The notes: generated by a model not told the origin, from the sequence alone. Shown: positions 24,910 to 33,133, counted from the first letter of the stretch. The stretch is DNA of 64,000 nt from Chloroflexi bacterium CSP1-4 (GCA_001443375.1 LDXM01000009.1:1-64000), one strand, 5' to 3'. Made by a program: numbers and translations.

Positions 24910-26882
24910 CAGAGTCCCTCCCGCCCGAAGGCATCGCCGAGCTCGGCGATGGAGAAGACGGGACCATCGCGGCAGACGAAGAAGCGACCCAGCTGGCAGT
25001 GCCCGCAGAGCCCGACGCCGCACTCCATGTGTCGCTCCAGGGTCACGAAGATGCGCTCGTCGGGGATGCCGCGGGCGCGCAGGACCTCGACCGTCGCCTC
25101 CATCATCCGCTCGGGACCGCAGACGGCGGCCACGGCACCCTCCGGCAGCCGCTCCGCGTGGTCGAAGAGGTGGGTCACGACGCCGACGCGCCCGAGCCAA
25201 TCGGCCCCGGCGCGATCGACCGTCTCGGTCACGGCGATCCCCGCCGCCGACCAGGCGCCAAGCTCGCCCACGAAGAGCCGGTCACGCGGCGTCCGAGCGC
25301 CGAGGTAAACGGTCACGTCGCGGAACCGCTCGCGTTCGGCCGCGATGGCCTCGATGAGCGAGCGCAGGGGGGCCAGCCCGATGCCGCCGGCGACGACGAT
25401 CACGTTGCGGTCGAGCATCCGCTCGAGCGGCCAGCCGCGGCCGAGCGGACCGCGCACGCCGACCGTCGCGCCGTGCCCCAAGGCGGTCAGGGCGGCCGTC
25501 GCCGGGCCCGCGGCGCGGACGGTCATCTCGATGGCGCCCCGGCGCGCACGCGAGACGGAGATCGGCGCGGCCGAGAAGCCCGGCGGCCCGGCCATGACGA
25601 ACTGCCCGGCTCCGGGGACCTGTCCCTCCCAGGCCAGCGTCAGCGTCGTCACGTTCGCGGTCTCCCGGTGCGTGGCGACGACCCGGGCTGGGCGCAGCCA
25701 GGCCTCGTCCGGCGCCGGCGTCACGGCCGGCAGGTGCATCCCCGTGACGACCGCTCGCGGCGGCGGGGCGATCGCCGCCAGCTCTTCCCGCACGTCGATG
25801 CCGGCCGGGCACCAGGTCACACAACGGCCGCAGCCGATGCATCCGAATGTGCCGAACTGGTCCACCCAGGTGGCGAACTTGTGGGTCAGCCACTGGCGGT
25901 AGCGGTCCTGCGGGCGGGAGCGGAAGTTGCCGCCGGCCACCGCCGCGAAGCTGCCGGTGAAGCAGGAGTCCCACGTGCGCTCGCTGAGCGTCTCGGCACC
26001 GGCGAGGTCGGAGCGCTGCGTGACGCTGGTGCAGAAGCACGTCGGGCAGACGAGCGTGCAATTGGCGCAGGTGAGGCAGCGTTCGGCGACGTCCGCCCAG
26101 CGGGGACTGTCGAGCGCCGCCATCAGCCGCGACGGCAGCCCCGGCGCCGCCACCCCCGCATTCGCCGCCACTGCGGCGCGCGCCGCGGCCACGCCGCCGG
26201 CGGCCGCGTCGCGCTCCTCAGCCGTCGCCAGGCGAACCGGAAGTCGCTCCAGGAGCTCGCGGCCGCGCCGCGAACCGGCCGTCACGACGAAGCCGTCGTC
26301 GAGCTCGGTCAGGACGACGTCGGCGCCATCGGATACCTCGGGACCGGTGCCCATCGAGGTGCAGAAGCAGGTCGAAGCGGCCGTCGTGCACTGGATCGCG
26401 ATCACGAGCGCGGATCGGCGGCGCGCGGCATAGTCCGGATCCGCGACGGGCCCGCCCAGCAGGACGCGATCCTGGACGGCGAGCGCGGCCAGCTCGCAGG
26501 CGCGGACGCCGAGGAAGGCCAGCGGCGCGGCGTCGGGCGTGGCTGGCTCGAACGCCACGACGGCGCCGTCCCGCCTCGTCGTGCCCACGGGAACGGTGGG
26601 CGGGAAGGTCCAGCGCTTCCAGCTCGACGGACCGACCGTGTGATCGAAGAGACGCCCCGGCCGCCCGGCCTCGAGGCGGTAGCGGCCCGGGGTCTGCGAC
26701 TCGCGTATGCCTTCCGGCAGCGCATCCGGGCCGTCGAGCTCATCGAGCATCACCGCGCCGTCGCGGACGGTCGGGCCGATGAGGCGCCGGCCGTCGTCGC
26801 GCACGAGCGCGAAGAGGGCTCCGAGGTCCTTTCGCGCCAGGAACCCGGGTCCGTGCGCTGGAGCCTCGGTCGCGCTGATCAC
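24909..26882 (-). CDS. Fused hydrogenase beta-gamma electron-transfer subunit (HydB-HydG type)
   Basis: This single 657-residue frame combines two subunits that are normally separate in group 3b hydrogenases. Residues 1 to about 370 form the iron-sulfur beta subunit with 'CLTCANCTLVCPTCFC' and 'CIGCGRCVTWCPAG'. Residues from about 385 form a ferredoxin-NADP reductase-like gamma subunit: 'PARVVATHRETANVTTLTL', FAD-binding 'APISVSRARRG', NAD(P)-binding 'VVAGGIGLAPLRSL', and a C-terminal [2Fe-2S] motif 'CGVGLCGHCQLGRFFVC'. No stop or good internal start separates them. It would link NAD(P)H to the small subunit. The start is GTG at 26882, overlapping the preceding stop (GTGA); a GTG at 26885 is equally possible. 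Confidence 0.88.
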   Translation of the reverse strand: MISATEAPAHGPGFLARKDLGALFALVRDDGRRLIGPTVRDGAVMLDELDGPDALPEGIRESQTPGRYRLEAGRPGRLFDHTVGPSSWKRWTFPPTVPVGTTRRDGAVVAFEPATPDAAPLAFLGVRACELAALAVQDRVLLGGPVADPDYAARRRSALVIAIQCTTAASTCFCTSMGTGPEVSDGADVVLTELDDGFVVTAGSRRGRELLERLPVRLATAEERDAAAGGVAAARAAVAANAGVAAPGLPSRLMAALDSPRWADVAERCLTCANCTLVCPTCFCTSVTQRSDLAGAETLSERTWDSCFTGSFAAVAGGNFRSRPQDRYRQWLTHKFATWVDQFGTFGCIGCGRCVTWCPAGIDVREELAAIAPPPRAVVTGMHLPAVTPAPDEAWLRPARVVATHRETANVTTLTLAWEGQVPGAGQFVMAGPPGFSAAPISVSRARRGAIEMTVRAAGPATAALTALGHGATVGVRGPLGRGWPLERMLDRNVIVVAGGIGLAPLRSLIEAIAAERERFRDVTVYLGARTPRDRLFVGELGAWSAAGIAVTETVDRAGADWLGRVGVVTHLFDHAERLPEGAVAAVCGPERMMEATVEVLRARGIPDERIFVTLERHMECGVGLCGHCQLGRFFVCRDGPVFSIAELGDAFGREGL

Positions 26883-27361
26883 CACGAGGCCTCGACCTGG
26901 CCGGCGAACAGGTCGAGCAGCTGCAGCCGCGTCCCGTCGAGCCGTCGCGCGACGGCCTCGAGGACGCGCGGGTAGAGCGAGGCGGCGAGCGCGTCGTCCG
27001 CCCGCAGCGCGGCGCGCAGGGCGACCGCATCGACGACGAGCGCGCGCACCGGTTCGACGGCCACGCCGGTCGAGGTCGAGCGATACGGCGGCACGATCGC
27101 CGACCAGCCGTAGATGTCGCCGGGCTCGACGGTCAGGATGGTCACCTGGCCGCGGCCGGGCACGTGCAGGCGCAGCGCGACGCGCCCGCTCAGGACCAGC
27201 CCGAAACCGGTCGTGGGCTGGCCCTCGCGCACCATCTCCGTGCCGGCCCCGACCTCGCGCTCGACGGCGAGCTCGAGGAAGGCCGTGCGGGCATGGGGCG
27301 GGAGATCGGAGCCGAACCAGGAAGCGGCCAGTTCGGCCGCGAGCGAACGACGATCTGCCAT
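26879..27361 (-). CDS. Cyclic-nucleotide-binding-domain protein without DNA-binding domain
   Basis: The protein has 160 residues. It is a single CRP-like cNMP-binding domain: 'GTEMVREGQPTTGFGLVLSG', 'VEPGDIYGWSAIVPPYRS' and 'VEPVRALVVDAVALRAAL', ending in a C-helix. No helix-turn-helix follows, so it is not a CRP transcription factor; it more likely regulates a partner protein. It is the first gene of the hydrogenase operon and overlaps the fused subunit gene by 4 nt. The Gly-Asp-Ile-Tyr-Gly-Trp-Ser segment replaces the usual GE-x-x-GE phosphate-binding cassette, so the ligand may not be cAMP. Confidence 0.82.
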   Translation of the reverse strand: MADRRSLAAELAASWFGSDLPPHARTAFLELAVEREVGAGTEMVREGQPTTGFGLVLSGRVALRLHVPGRGQVTILTVEPGDIYGWSAIVPPYRSTSTGVAVEPVRALVVDAVALRAALRADDALAASLYPRVLEAVARRLDGTRLQLLDLFAGQVEASW

Positions 27362-27462
27362 GGCCGCACCATAGTATGCGCGGCTCTGCCGACGGCAGGG
27401 CCGTCGGTCGCATCGTAGCGTCGGTCGCGGGTGGTCGCAGCACCTCGAACAAGGGCCGGAAT

Positions 27463-27480
27463 TAGGGCCATTCGGCCCTA
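27463..27480. promoter_or_regulatory. Perfect DosR-box-like palindrome upstream of the hydrogenase operon
   Basis: TAGGGCC-ATTC-GGCCCTA has 7-bp perfect arms and a 4-nt spacer, 102 bp upstream of the first operon gene. It is the longest of the recurring repeats and keeps the GGG-N2-N4-N2-CCC layout of the mycobacterial DosR box. A second half-site (AGGGCC) lies 12 bp before it. Confidence 0.55.
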
Positions 27481-27567
27481 CCTCTGGCGCTCGCGATGCC
27501 GCTACGTTCCCCGACGAGAGCGGACGCCGCAGGGGACGCGCGGCGGCCGCTCCTTCTTTGCCCGGAC

Positions 27568-28839
27568 TCAGATCCGGAAGATCTCCCGCGCCTTGGCCGT
27601 GAGCTGGTCGCGGAACTCGGGATGGGCGATGGCGATGAGTGCCCGCGCGCGCTCCTGGACGCTCTTGCCGAAGAGCTCGGCCACGCCCCACTCGGTCACG
27701 ATCGTGCGCACGTGCGCGCGCGTGGTGACGACGCCCGAGCCCTCGGCCAGGAAGGGCGTGATGCGCGAGTGGCGCCCGTCGCCTGCGGTGGAGGGGAGGG
27801 CGATGATGGCGCGACCCTCCTCGGCAAGTGCGGCGCCGCGGATGAAGTCCATCTGGCCGCCCACGCCGCTGTAGAGGCGGTAGCCGATCGAGTCGGCCGA
27901 GACCTGGCCGGTGAGGTCGACCGAGATGGCGGAGTTGATGGCGGTCATGCGGCTGAACTGGCGGATGACGTGCGTGTCGTTGGTGTAGTCGACCGGCCGC
28001 ATCTCGACCATCGGGTTGTCGTCCACGAAACGGTACAGGCGCTCCGTACCCATCATGAAGGCGGTCACCAGCTTGCCCCGGTTACGCTCCTTGCGCGCGC
28101 CGGTGACGATCCCGGCCTCGACCAGGTCGACCACGACGTCCGTGAACATCTCGGTGTGCACACCCAGGTCGCGTTTCGCGTGCAGGGCCAGCCCCACGGC
28201 GGACGGGATGGCCCCGATGCCCATCTGGAGCGTCGCCCCGTCGGGCACGAGGTCCGCCACGTACTCGCCGATGCGGCGCTCCACGTCGCCGATGACGGGG
28301 TTCGCGTGGACGTAGGGCGGCACCTCGACCTCGACGCCCAGGTCGATCTCCGATGCATGCACGAAGGCGTCCCCGAGCGTGCGCGGCATGGCCGAGTTGA
28401 GCTGGGCGATGACCGTCTTCGCGCTGCGTACCGCCGCCAGCACGGCATCCACGGATGTCCCCAGCGAGCAGAAGCCGTGCGCGTCGGGCGGGGTGACGTT
28501 GATGAGGACCGCGTCGAGCGGCAGCAGCCCGCTGGTGAAGAGGCGCGGTACGTCCGAGAGGAAGGCCGGGATGTACTCCGCCCGACCCTCGGCGATGGCC
28601 GCGCGGGCGTTCGGCCCGATGAACAGGGCCAGGTGGCGGAAGGACCCGGCGAGCTCGGGCGCGAGATGCGGCCCCGGGCCCTCGATGTGGAGGTGGACCA
28701 CGCGCACGTCCCGCAGCTCCGGAGCACGCGCCACGAGGGCGTCGAGCAGGACGGAGGGCGTGGCGCTCGCACCGTGGACGTAGACCTGCTGACCGGAACG
28801 GATCCCGGCCACGGCCTCTTCGGCGCTGACGATTCGCAT
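27568..28839 (-). CDS. Acetyl-CoA hydrolase/transferase family protein (4-hydroxybutyrate CoA-transferase-like)
   Basis: The protein has 423 residues spanning both halves of the AcH/CoA-transferase fold: 'YVHGASATPSVLLDAL' at the N-terminus, 'INVTPPDAHGFCSLGTSVDA', and the C-terminal part with 'DNPMVEMRPVDYTND', which holds the Glu that forms the CoA-thioester intermediate. 'GVGGQMDFIRGAALAEEGRAI' is the usual oxyanion loop. It moves CoA between acyl groups and carboxylates, for example making acetate from the acetyl-CoA that the pyruvate oxidoreductase yields. The 206-bp gap after it, up to the hydrogenase operon start, has no gene. Substrate pair not determined. Confidence 0.87.
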   Translation of the reverse strand: MRIVSAEEAVAGIRSGQQVYVHGASATPSVLLDALVARAPELRDVRVVHLHIEGPGPHLAPELAGSFRHLALFIGPNARAAIAEGRAEYIPAFLSDVPRLFTSGLLPLDAVLINVTPPDAHGFCSLGTSVDAVLAAVRSAKTVIAQLNSAMPRTLGDAFVHASEIDLGVEVEVPPYVHANPVIGDVERRIGEYVADLVPDGATLQMGIGAIPSAVGLALHAKRDLGVHTEMFTDVVVDLVEAGIVTGARKERNRGKLVTAFMMGTERLYRFVDDNPMVEMRPVDYTNDTHVIRQFSRMTAINSAISVDLTGQVSADSIGYRLYSGVGGQMDFIRGAALAEEGRAIIALPSTAGDGRHSRITPFLAEGSGVVTTRAHVRTIVTEWGVAELFGKSVQERARALIAIAHPEFRDQLTAKAREIFRI

Positions 28840-28897
28840 GACCCGATGGTCCCTCGTTCGCGCTTTCCCGCGACGTGCCGCTCGGCCGGTCGGCGAT

Positions 28898-28911
28898 GGG
28901 CCTGCCGGCCC
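28898..28911. promoter_or_regulatory. DosR-box-like inverted repeat upstream of the CoA-transferase gene
   Basis: GGGCC-TGCC-GGCCC is a perfect 5-4-5 repeat 59 bp upstream of the start codon. The arms match the other sites but the spacer differs, and such a G/C-only string can arise by chance in this genome. Confidence 0.35.
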
Positions 28912-28925
28912 GTCCTGCTCCCGGC

Positions 28926-29594
28926 TCAGCCGGAGCCGGGGATGCGGTGCTTGGCCACGAAGGCGGCGGCCTGGGCGCGCCGCTCGAGGTTGAGCTTGGA
29001 GAGGATCGAGCTGACGTAGTTCTTGACCGTCTTGTCGGAGAGGAAGACCTCGGACGCGATCTCCTTGTTCGTCTTGCCCTCGGCAACCAGGGCGAGGATG
29101 CGCTGCTCCTGCGCCGTGAGCGCGGCCAGCTCGTCGGTATAGGTGCCGGTGGCGATGCGGCGCACGCGCTCGAGGACCTTCTCGGTCACGGCCGGATCGA
29201 GCAGCGACTCGCCGCGTCCGACCGCCTCGAGGGCATTGACCAGGTCGCGGCCGCGGATCTGCTTGAGGAGGTAGCCGCTGGCGCCGGCGATGATCGCGGA
29301 AAGGACTGCCTCCTCGTCGGGGTAACTGGTGAGGATGATCACGCGCACCTCGGGCATCTCGGCGCGGATCTCCCGGCAGGCCTCGATGCCCGATCCGTCG
29401 GGCAGGCGCACGTCCATGACCACCAGGTCAGGGCGGAATCGCCGCACGACCGAGAGCGCCTCCTCGGCGGTGCCGGCCTCGCCCACGACCTGGAACGCCT
29501 CGCGCCGGCCAAGCAGCGCCACCAGCCCCTGGCGCACGACCTCGTGATCGTCCACCACCACGAGCCGCAGCGGCCGGACCTCGCCTTCGCTCAC
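28926..29594 (-). CDS. NarL/LuxR-family response regulator, DosR/DevR-like
   Basis: The protein has 222 residues. The receiver domain has the acidic pair D15-D16, phospho-acceptor D61 in 'VMDVRLPDGSGIEACREI', 'LTSYPDEEAVLSAI' and Lys111 in 'GASGYLLKQIRG'. The C-terminal helix-turn-helix reads 'AEGKTNKEIASEVFLSDKTV' followed by KNYVS and 'LNLERRAQAAAF'. This is strikingly close to mycobacterial DosR (DevR), and the DNA-contacting Lys, Lys and Asn of its KTVKNYVS helix are kept here as K188, K191 and N192. It overlaps the kinase gene upstream by 4 nt. The recurring GGGCC-N4-GGCCC repeats nearby are candidate targets. Confidence 0.92.
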   Translation of the reverse strand: MSEGEVRPLRLVVVDDHEVVRQGLVALLGRREAFQVVGEAGTAEEALSVVRRFRPDLVVMDVRLPDGSGIEACREIRAEMPEVRVIILTSYPDEEAVLSAIIAGASGYLLKQIRGRDLVNALEAVGRGESLLDPAVTEKVLERVRRIATGTYTDELAALTAQEQRILALVAEGKTNKEIASEVFLSDKTVKNYVSSILSKLNLERRAQAAAFVAKHRIPGSG

Positions 29595-31192
29595 GCGTCC
29601 GCCTCCTCCATCCTGGTCGTCCCTGGGTCGGCCGTCTCGACGTGCGGCACGATGACGATGATACGTGTGCCGCGTCTCGCCTCGCTCTGGATGTCGATGA
29701 TGCCGCCCAGCCCGGCGGCGCGCTCGCGCATGTTGCGCAGGCCCTGGTGGCTGGGCCCGAAGCGGCGGCCGGCCGCGAAGCCGACGCCGTTGTCCGCGAC
29801 GACGAGGCGGATCCCCTCCGGGATCCGGTGCGCATGGATCGTGGCGCGCGAGGCGCGGGCGTGGCGGGCGACGTTGCTCAGCGCCTCGCGCGCGATGCTC
29901 AGCAGCTCGAGCGTCTTGGACTCCGGCAGCTCCAGTTCGTGGACCCCGGCGGCCTCGAGCTCGATGTCCACCATCGTGTTGAGGCGGAACTCGTCGGCCA
30001 GCGCCGCCAGGCCGCCGACCAGCCCGGCTTGCTCGAGCAGCTCGGGGCGGAGGCCGAAGATGAAGTTGCGGATGTCGCGGATGGAGAGGTTGAGCGACTC
30101 GATGGCGCGGTCGATCCGGGCGCGGGCGTCGTCCGGCTCGCTCTCCACGGACTCGGCCGCCTCCTCCAGGGAGAGCGCGACGGCGTAGATGCCCTGGATG
30201 ATCCCGTCGTGGAGGTCGCGACCGATGCGCTCCCGCTCCTCGACGATGGCCAGCTGGCCGATCCGCTCGTGGAGCCGGGCGCTCTCGATGGCGATCCCGG
30301 CGTGCCGGGAGAACGCCTCGACGAGCTCCAGGTCGGTGGTGGTGAAGGCGACGCCGCCCCGGCGGTTGGTGAGGTAGAGGTTGCCCACCGAGCTGCCGCG
30401 CACCAGGACCGGCACGCCGATGAACGAGTGCATCGGCGGGTGATGCGGCGGGAACCCGTGATGGCGCGGGTCGGCGGCGATGTCGGGCACGAGGAGCGAG
30501 CGTCTCTCGCGGACGATCAGCCCCAGCAGTCCGCGGCCGCTGGGCGGGTCGCCGATCCGCTCGCGTTCGGCCTCACTGATGCCGCTCGTGATGAAACGGT
30601 CGATCTGCCCCTCCTGGTCGACGATGCCCAGTGCGGCGTACTCGGCCTCGACCAGGTCCCGCACGCGATCGACGATGAGCTGCAGCACGGTGTCGAGGTC
30701 GAGGACGCCGGCGATGGCCCGGGTCGCGGCGTCGAGGGCAACCAGCCTTGTGGCGGCCCGGTGAGCCTCTGCCCGCGCCCACGTGGCGTCGAGCGCCAGC
30801 TCGATGGCGCGGATGGCCTGCTCTGCGCCGCGGCGCCGGCCGGGATCCTCCCGCTCGGCGTCGGGGTCGACGACGAGCCGCCCCAGGCGCACGCGGCCCG
30901 CGTCTCCGCGCAACTCGACAGCCTGCAGGTCCCTGCGCCTGGCGGCCGGCCGGCGACGGAGGCTCCCGGCGCCGAGCGCGAGGGGCGGCAGCGGCGAGGC
31001 CTCCACGTCGAGGTAGGCGCCGGCGATGCCGTTGGCGGAGACGAGGCGCTCGAAGGCGGCGCGCAGCTCGACCCGCTGCCGGGCCGAGGGCCTGCGCACC
31101 CAGGCATGGAAGGCGTCGAGCACGGCGTGGAGGGGCAGCCGGCCGTCGGGCGAGCCGGCCTCGAGGCGCTCGTGGGTCGCGACGTCGCGCAC
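29591..31192 (-). CDS. GAF-domain sensor histidine kinase, DosS/DevS-like
   Basis: The protein has 533 residues, soluble. Residues 1-150 resemble nothing I know. A GAF domain (about 165-305) contains 'GFPPHHPPMHSFIGVPVLVR' and 'GNLYLTNRRGG'. In DosS GAF-A the equivalent stretch is GFPPYHPPM and its His is the proximal heme ligand (His149); His251 is the counterpart here. A HisKA_3 domain follows with phospho-acceptor His328 in 'ERIGRDLHDGIIQGIYAVAL', then a HATPase with 'VVADNGVGFAAGRRFG' and 'GLRNMRERAAGLGG'. It probably senses O2, NO or redox state through heme and phosphorylates the regulator encoded next. Only one GAF domain is clear, against two in DosS. Confidence 0.9.
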   Translation of the reverse strand: MRDVATHERLEAGSPDGRLPLHAVLDAFHAWVRRPSARQRVELRAAFERLVSANGIAGAYLDVEASPLPPLALGAGSLRRRPAARRRDLQAVELRGDAGRVRLGRLVVDPDAEREDPGRRRGAEQAIRAIELALDATWARAEAHRAATRLVALDAATRAIAGVLDLDTVLQLIVDRVRDLVEAEYAALGIVDQEGQIDRFITSGISEAERERIGDPPSGRGLLGLIVRERRSLLVPDIAADPRHHGFPPHHPPMHSFIGVPVLVRGSSVGNLYLTNRRGGVAFTTTDLELVEAFSRHAGIAIESARLHERIGQLAIVEERERIGRDLHDGIIQGIYAVALSLEEAAESVESEPDDARARIDRAIESLNLSIRDIRNFIFGLRPELLEQAGLVGGLAALADEFRLNTMVDIELEAAGVHELELPESKTLELLSIAREALSNVARHARASRATIHAHRIPEGIRLVVADNGVGFAAGRRFGPSHQGLRNMRERAAGLGGIIDIQSEARRGTRIIVIVPHVETADPGTTRMEEADA

Positions 31193-31222
31193 GGTTCGAG
31201 GGTAGCAGGGTGCCGGCCGGGA

Positions 31223-31236
31223 TGGCCGTTCGGCCC
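31223..31236. promoter_or_regulatory. DosR-box-like site between the kinase and the multicopper oxidase (1)
   Basis: TGGCC-GTTC-GGCCC lies 31 bp upstream of the kinase start and 61 bp upstream of the divergent oxidase start. It could mediate autoregulation of the two-component system. Confidence 0.42.
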
Positions 31237-31245
31237 TGCGCGAAC

Positions 31246-31258
31246 GGACCGAATGCCA
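31246..31258. promoter_or_regulatory. DosR-box-like site between the kinase and the multicopper oxidase (2)
   Basis: On the minus strand GGCATTCGGTCC follows the same N-TTC-GG pattern with degenerate arms, nine bp from the first site. Paired boxes are usual for DosR targets, which makes it a reasonable second half of a tandem. Confidence 0.3.
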
Positions 31259-31282
31259 CGCAGCGGCGCCGGCGATCCTCCG

Positions 31283-31288
31283 CTAGCA
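31283..31288 (+). promoter_or_regulatory. Possible -10 element of the multicopper oxidase gene
   Basis: TAGCAT lies nine bp before the ATG of the oxidase gene, so the transcript would have almost no leader. No clear -35 hexamer is seen, consistent with an activator-dependent promoter under the two upstream repeats. Confidence 0.3.
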
Positions 31289-31296
31289 TCGCGGCC

Positions 31297-32472
31297 ATGA
31301 ATGAGCCGAACGTCCCCCCTACCGTTTCCACCGGATCCACCACCGAGGACCCCACGCCCGGCCTGACGCGGCGCGGCTTCCTGCGCGGTGCCGCCGTGGC
31401 CGGCGCCGGCCTTGCGGCGGTCACCGTCGCCGCCTGCGCCCCGGGCACGTCCGCGGGCTGGACCTACCCGCCCGGCGGCGCCTCCCCGCGCCCGTCGGGT
31501 GAACCGGCCACCGCGTCGCCCACGCCTGCGCCCACCGCCTCGCCGGCCGGCCCCACCCCGATGCCGAGCGATCAGGGTGGCGGCCAGCATGACGACCAGG
31601 CGGAGGCGGTCGTCAAGCGTTTCCTCGACGGAGAATGGCAGAGCGTGGGTCCCTCGGGCAACGAGCCGCTCGCGCCGACGATCGACGGCGACTGGAAGGT
31701 CTTCGAGATGGACTGCTCACCCTTCGACTGGAAGATCGATGCGGTCAAGCCGCCGGTCAAGGCCGTCGGCTTCAACAAGACCTGGCCGGGGCCGCTGCTG
31801 CGGGTCGTCGAGGGCGACAAGGTGCGCGCCACGTTCCGCAACGACCTCGATGAGTCGACCGGCATCCACTTCCACGGCCAAGAGGTCCCCAACGCCATGG
31901 ACGGCGTGCCGTTCGTGACGCAGAAGCCGATCATGCCCGGCGAGTCCTTTACGTATGAGTTCGTGGCGAAGCCCTCGGGCTCGCACATGTACCACTCGCA
32001 TCACAACGCCACCGACCAGGTCGGCCGCGGGCTCTTGGGCGCCTTCATCGTCGACCCGAAGGACCCGACGAAGCGCTACGACAGCCTCTACGGCGCGACC
32101 CAGGACATCGTCTGGATCAGCAACGACGCGCTGGGCGGCTTCACCATCAACGGCCGTGGCTTCCCGGCCACGAAGCCCATCGTGGCCCAGAAGGGCGAGA
32201 CGATCGTCATCCGCTTCATGAACGAGGGCGTGATGATGCACCCCTGGCACCTGCACGGGATGGCCATGCGCATCGTCGCCCGTGACGGCTACCCACTGGG
32301 CAGCGCCGCCTTCACCTGCGACACCCTCGGCGTCAACCCGGGCGAGCGCTGGGATGCCGTGATCGAGTGCCGCAATCCCGGTGCCTGGGCCTTCCACTGC
32401 CACATCCTGCCCCACGCGGAGGGTCCCGCCGGCATGTTCGGCATGGTGACCGCGCTGGTGGTCCAGGACTAG
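31297..32472 (+). CDS. Tat-exported two-domain multicopper oxidase
   Basis: The protein has 391 residues. The N-terminus has a twin-arginine signal, 'TRRGFLRGAAVAGAGLAAV', ending in a lipobox-like 'TVAAC', so it is probably an exported lipoprotein. A Pro/Ser/Thr-rich linker precedes two cupredoxin domains. Copper ligands: 'GIHFHGQEV' and 'HMYHSHHN' in domain 1; 'HPWHLHGMAM' and 'AFHCHILPHAEGPAGM' in domain 2, giving a trinuclear centre and a type 1 site with Met as axial ligand. It would oxidise a phenolic, metal or similar substrate with O2, or act as a nitrite-reductase-like enzyme. It is divergent from the DosS-like kinase. Confidence 0.88.
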   Translation: MNEPNVPPTVSTGSTTEDPTPGLTRRGFLRGAAVAGAGLAAVTVAACAPGTSAGWTYPPGGASPRPSGEPATASPTPAPTASPAGPTPMPSDQGGGQHDDQAEAVVKRFLDGEWQSVGPSGNEPLAPTIDGDWKVFEMDCSPFDWKIDAVKPPVKAVGFNKTWPGPLLRVVEGDKVRATFRNDLDESTGIHFHGQEVPNAMDGVPFVTQKPIMPGESFTYEFVAKPSGSHMYHSHHNATDQVGRGLLGAFIVDPKDPTKRYDSLYGATQDIVWISNDALGGFTINGRGFPATKPIVAQKGETIVIRFMNEGVMMHPWHLHGMAMRIVARDGYPLGSAAFTCDTLGVNPGERWDAVIECRNPGAWAFHCHILPHAEGPAGMFGMVTALVVQD

Positions 32473-32626
32473 CTTCGGGCTTCAGGTCGCGTCACGAAGT
32501 GGGCCTGCGCGCTCCCGCCCGACATCAGATGGCTCCTTCCGCTGGTGACCGACGGCTCGCCGGCGCTGAGCCTCTGGGCTCATGAGGCCGGCCTCGTGCC
32601 GGCACACCCCAGCTCCTGGGCGCGAT

Positions 32627-33133
32627 TCACGCGGGGCGGACCGAGCCGAGGACGAGGGCGACTCCGAGCACGATGAGCGCGACCGGCCAGAGGAGGTCGA
32701 AGTCGAAGTCGGGCAGGAACTGGCGGACGAGGAAGAGGGCGCCCACGACGACGAGGATGGCGCCGAAGACGATGGCCCCGTTGCCGCCGCCGCTGCCTCG
32801 GGCGGCGCGTCGCGCTCGGCGCTCGGCACGACGCTGGGCCCGCCAGTCGGGGGGAACCGCAGCGGTGGCAGCCTCGGACGCCTGGGCGCCTGTTCCGGCC
32901 GCGTCGCCGGTCGGCGTGGGCGCGGTGGGCGCCAGACGGGCATCCGCTGACTCCTCGGGCACGACGATGGCCATAACCACGTACACGAGGAGCGCCAGGA
33001 AACCGGTGGGCAGCACGAGCACAGCCCAGATGATGCGCACGAGCGAGGGATCGAGGTCCAGCCGCTCGGCGAGGCCGCCCGCGACGCCGGCGATCATCCG
33101 CTCGTCACGGGATCGGTAGAGGCGATCGTCCAT
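32627..33133 (-). CDS. PspC-domain membrane protein
   Basis: The protein has 168 residues. An N-terminal PspC domain ('LYRSRDERMIAGVAGGLAER', then 'LDPSLVRIIWAVLVL') has one or two transmembrane helices. An Ala/Arg-rich cytoplasmic linker follows, then a C-terminal hydrophobic pair 'GAIVFGAILVVVGALFLVRQ' and 'LLWPVALIVLGVALVLG'. Its ATG shares a base with the stop of the preceding gene (TGATG). Such PspC-LiaI/F pairs belong to cell-envelope stress modules. The 154-bp stretch from here to the oxidase 3' end has no gene. Confidence 0.85.
   Translation of the reverse strand: MDDRLYRSRDERMIAGVAGGLAERLDLDPSLVRIIWAVLVLPTGFLALLVYVVMAIVVPEESADARLAPTAPTPTGDAAGTGAQASEAATAAVPPDWRAQRRAERRARRAARGSGGGNGAIVFGAILVVVGALFLVRQFLPDFDFDLLWPVALIVLGVALVLGSVRPA

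Noticed and set aside
32473-32626. Possible riboswitch or structured leader in the gap after the multicopper oxidase
   Set aside because: No conserved riboswitch core (such as B12, TPP or SAM elements) could be recognised, and both flanking genes end or begin with other evidence.
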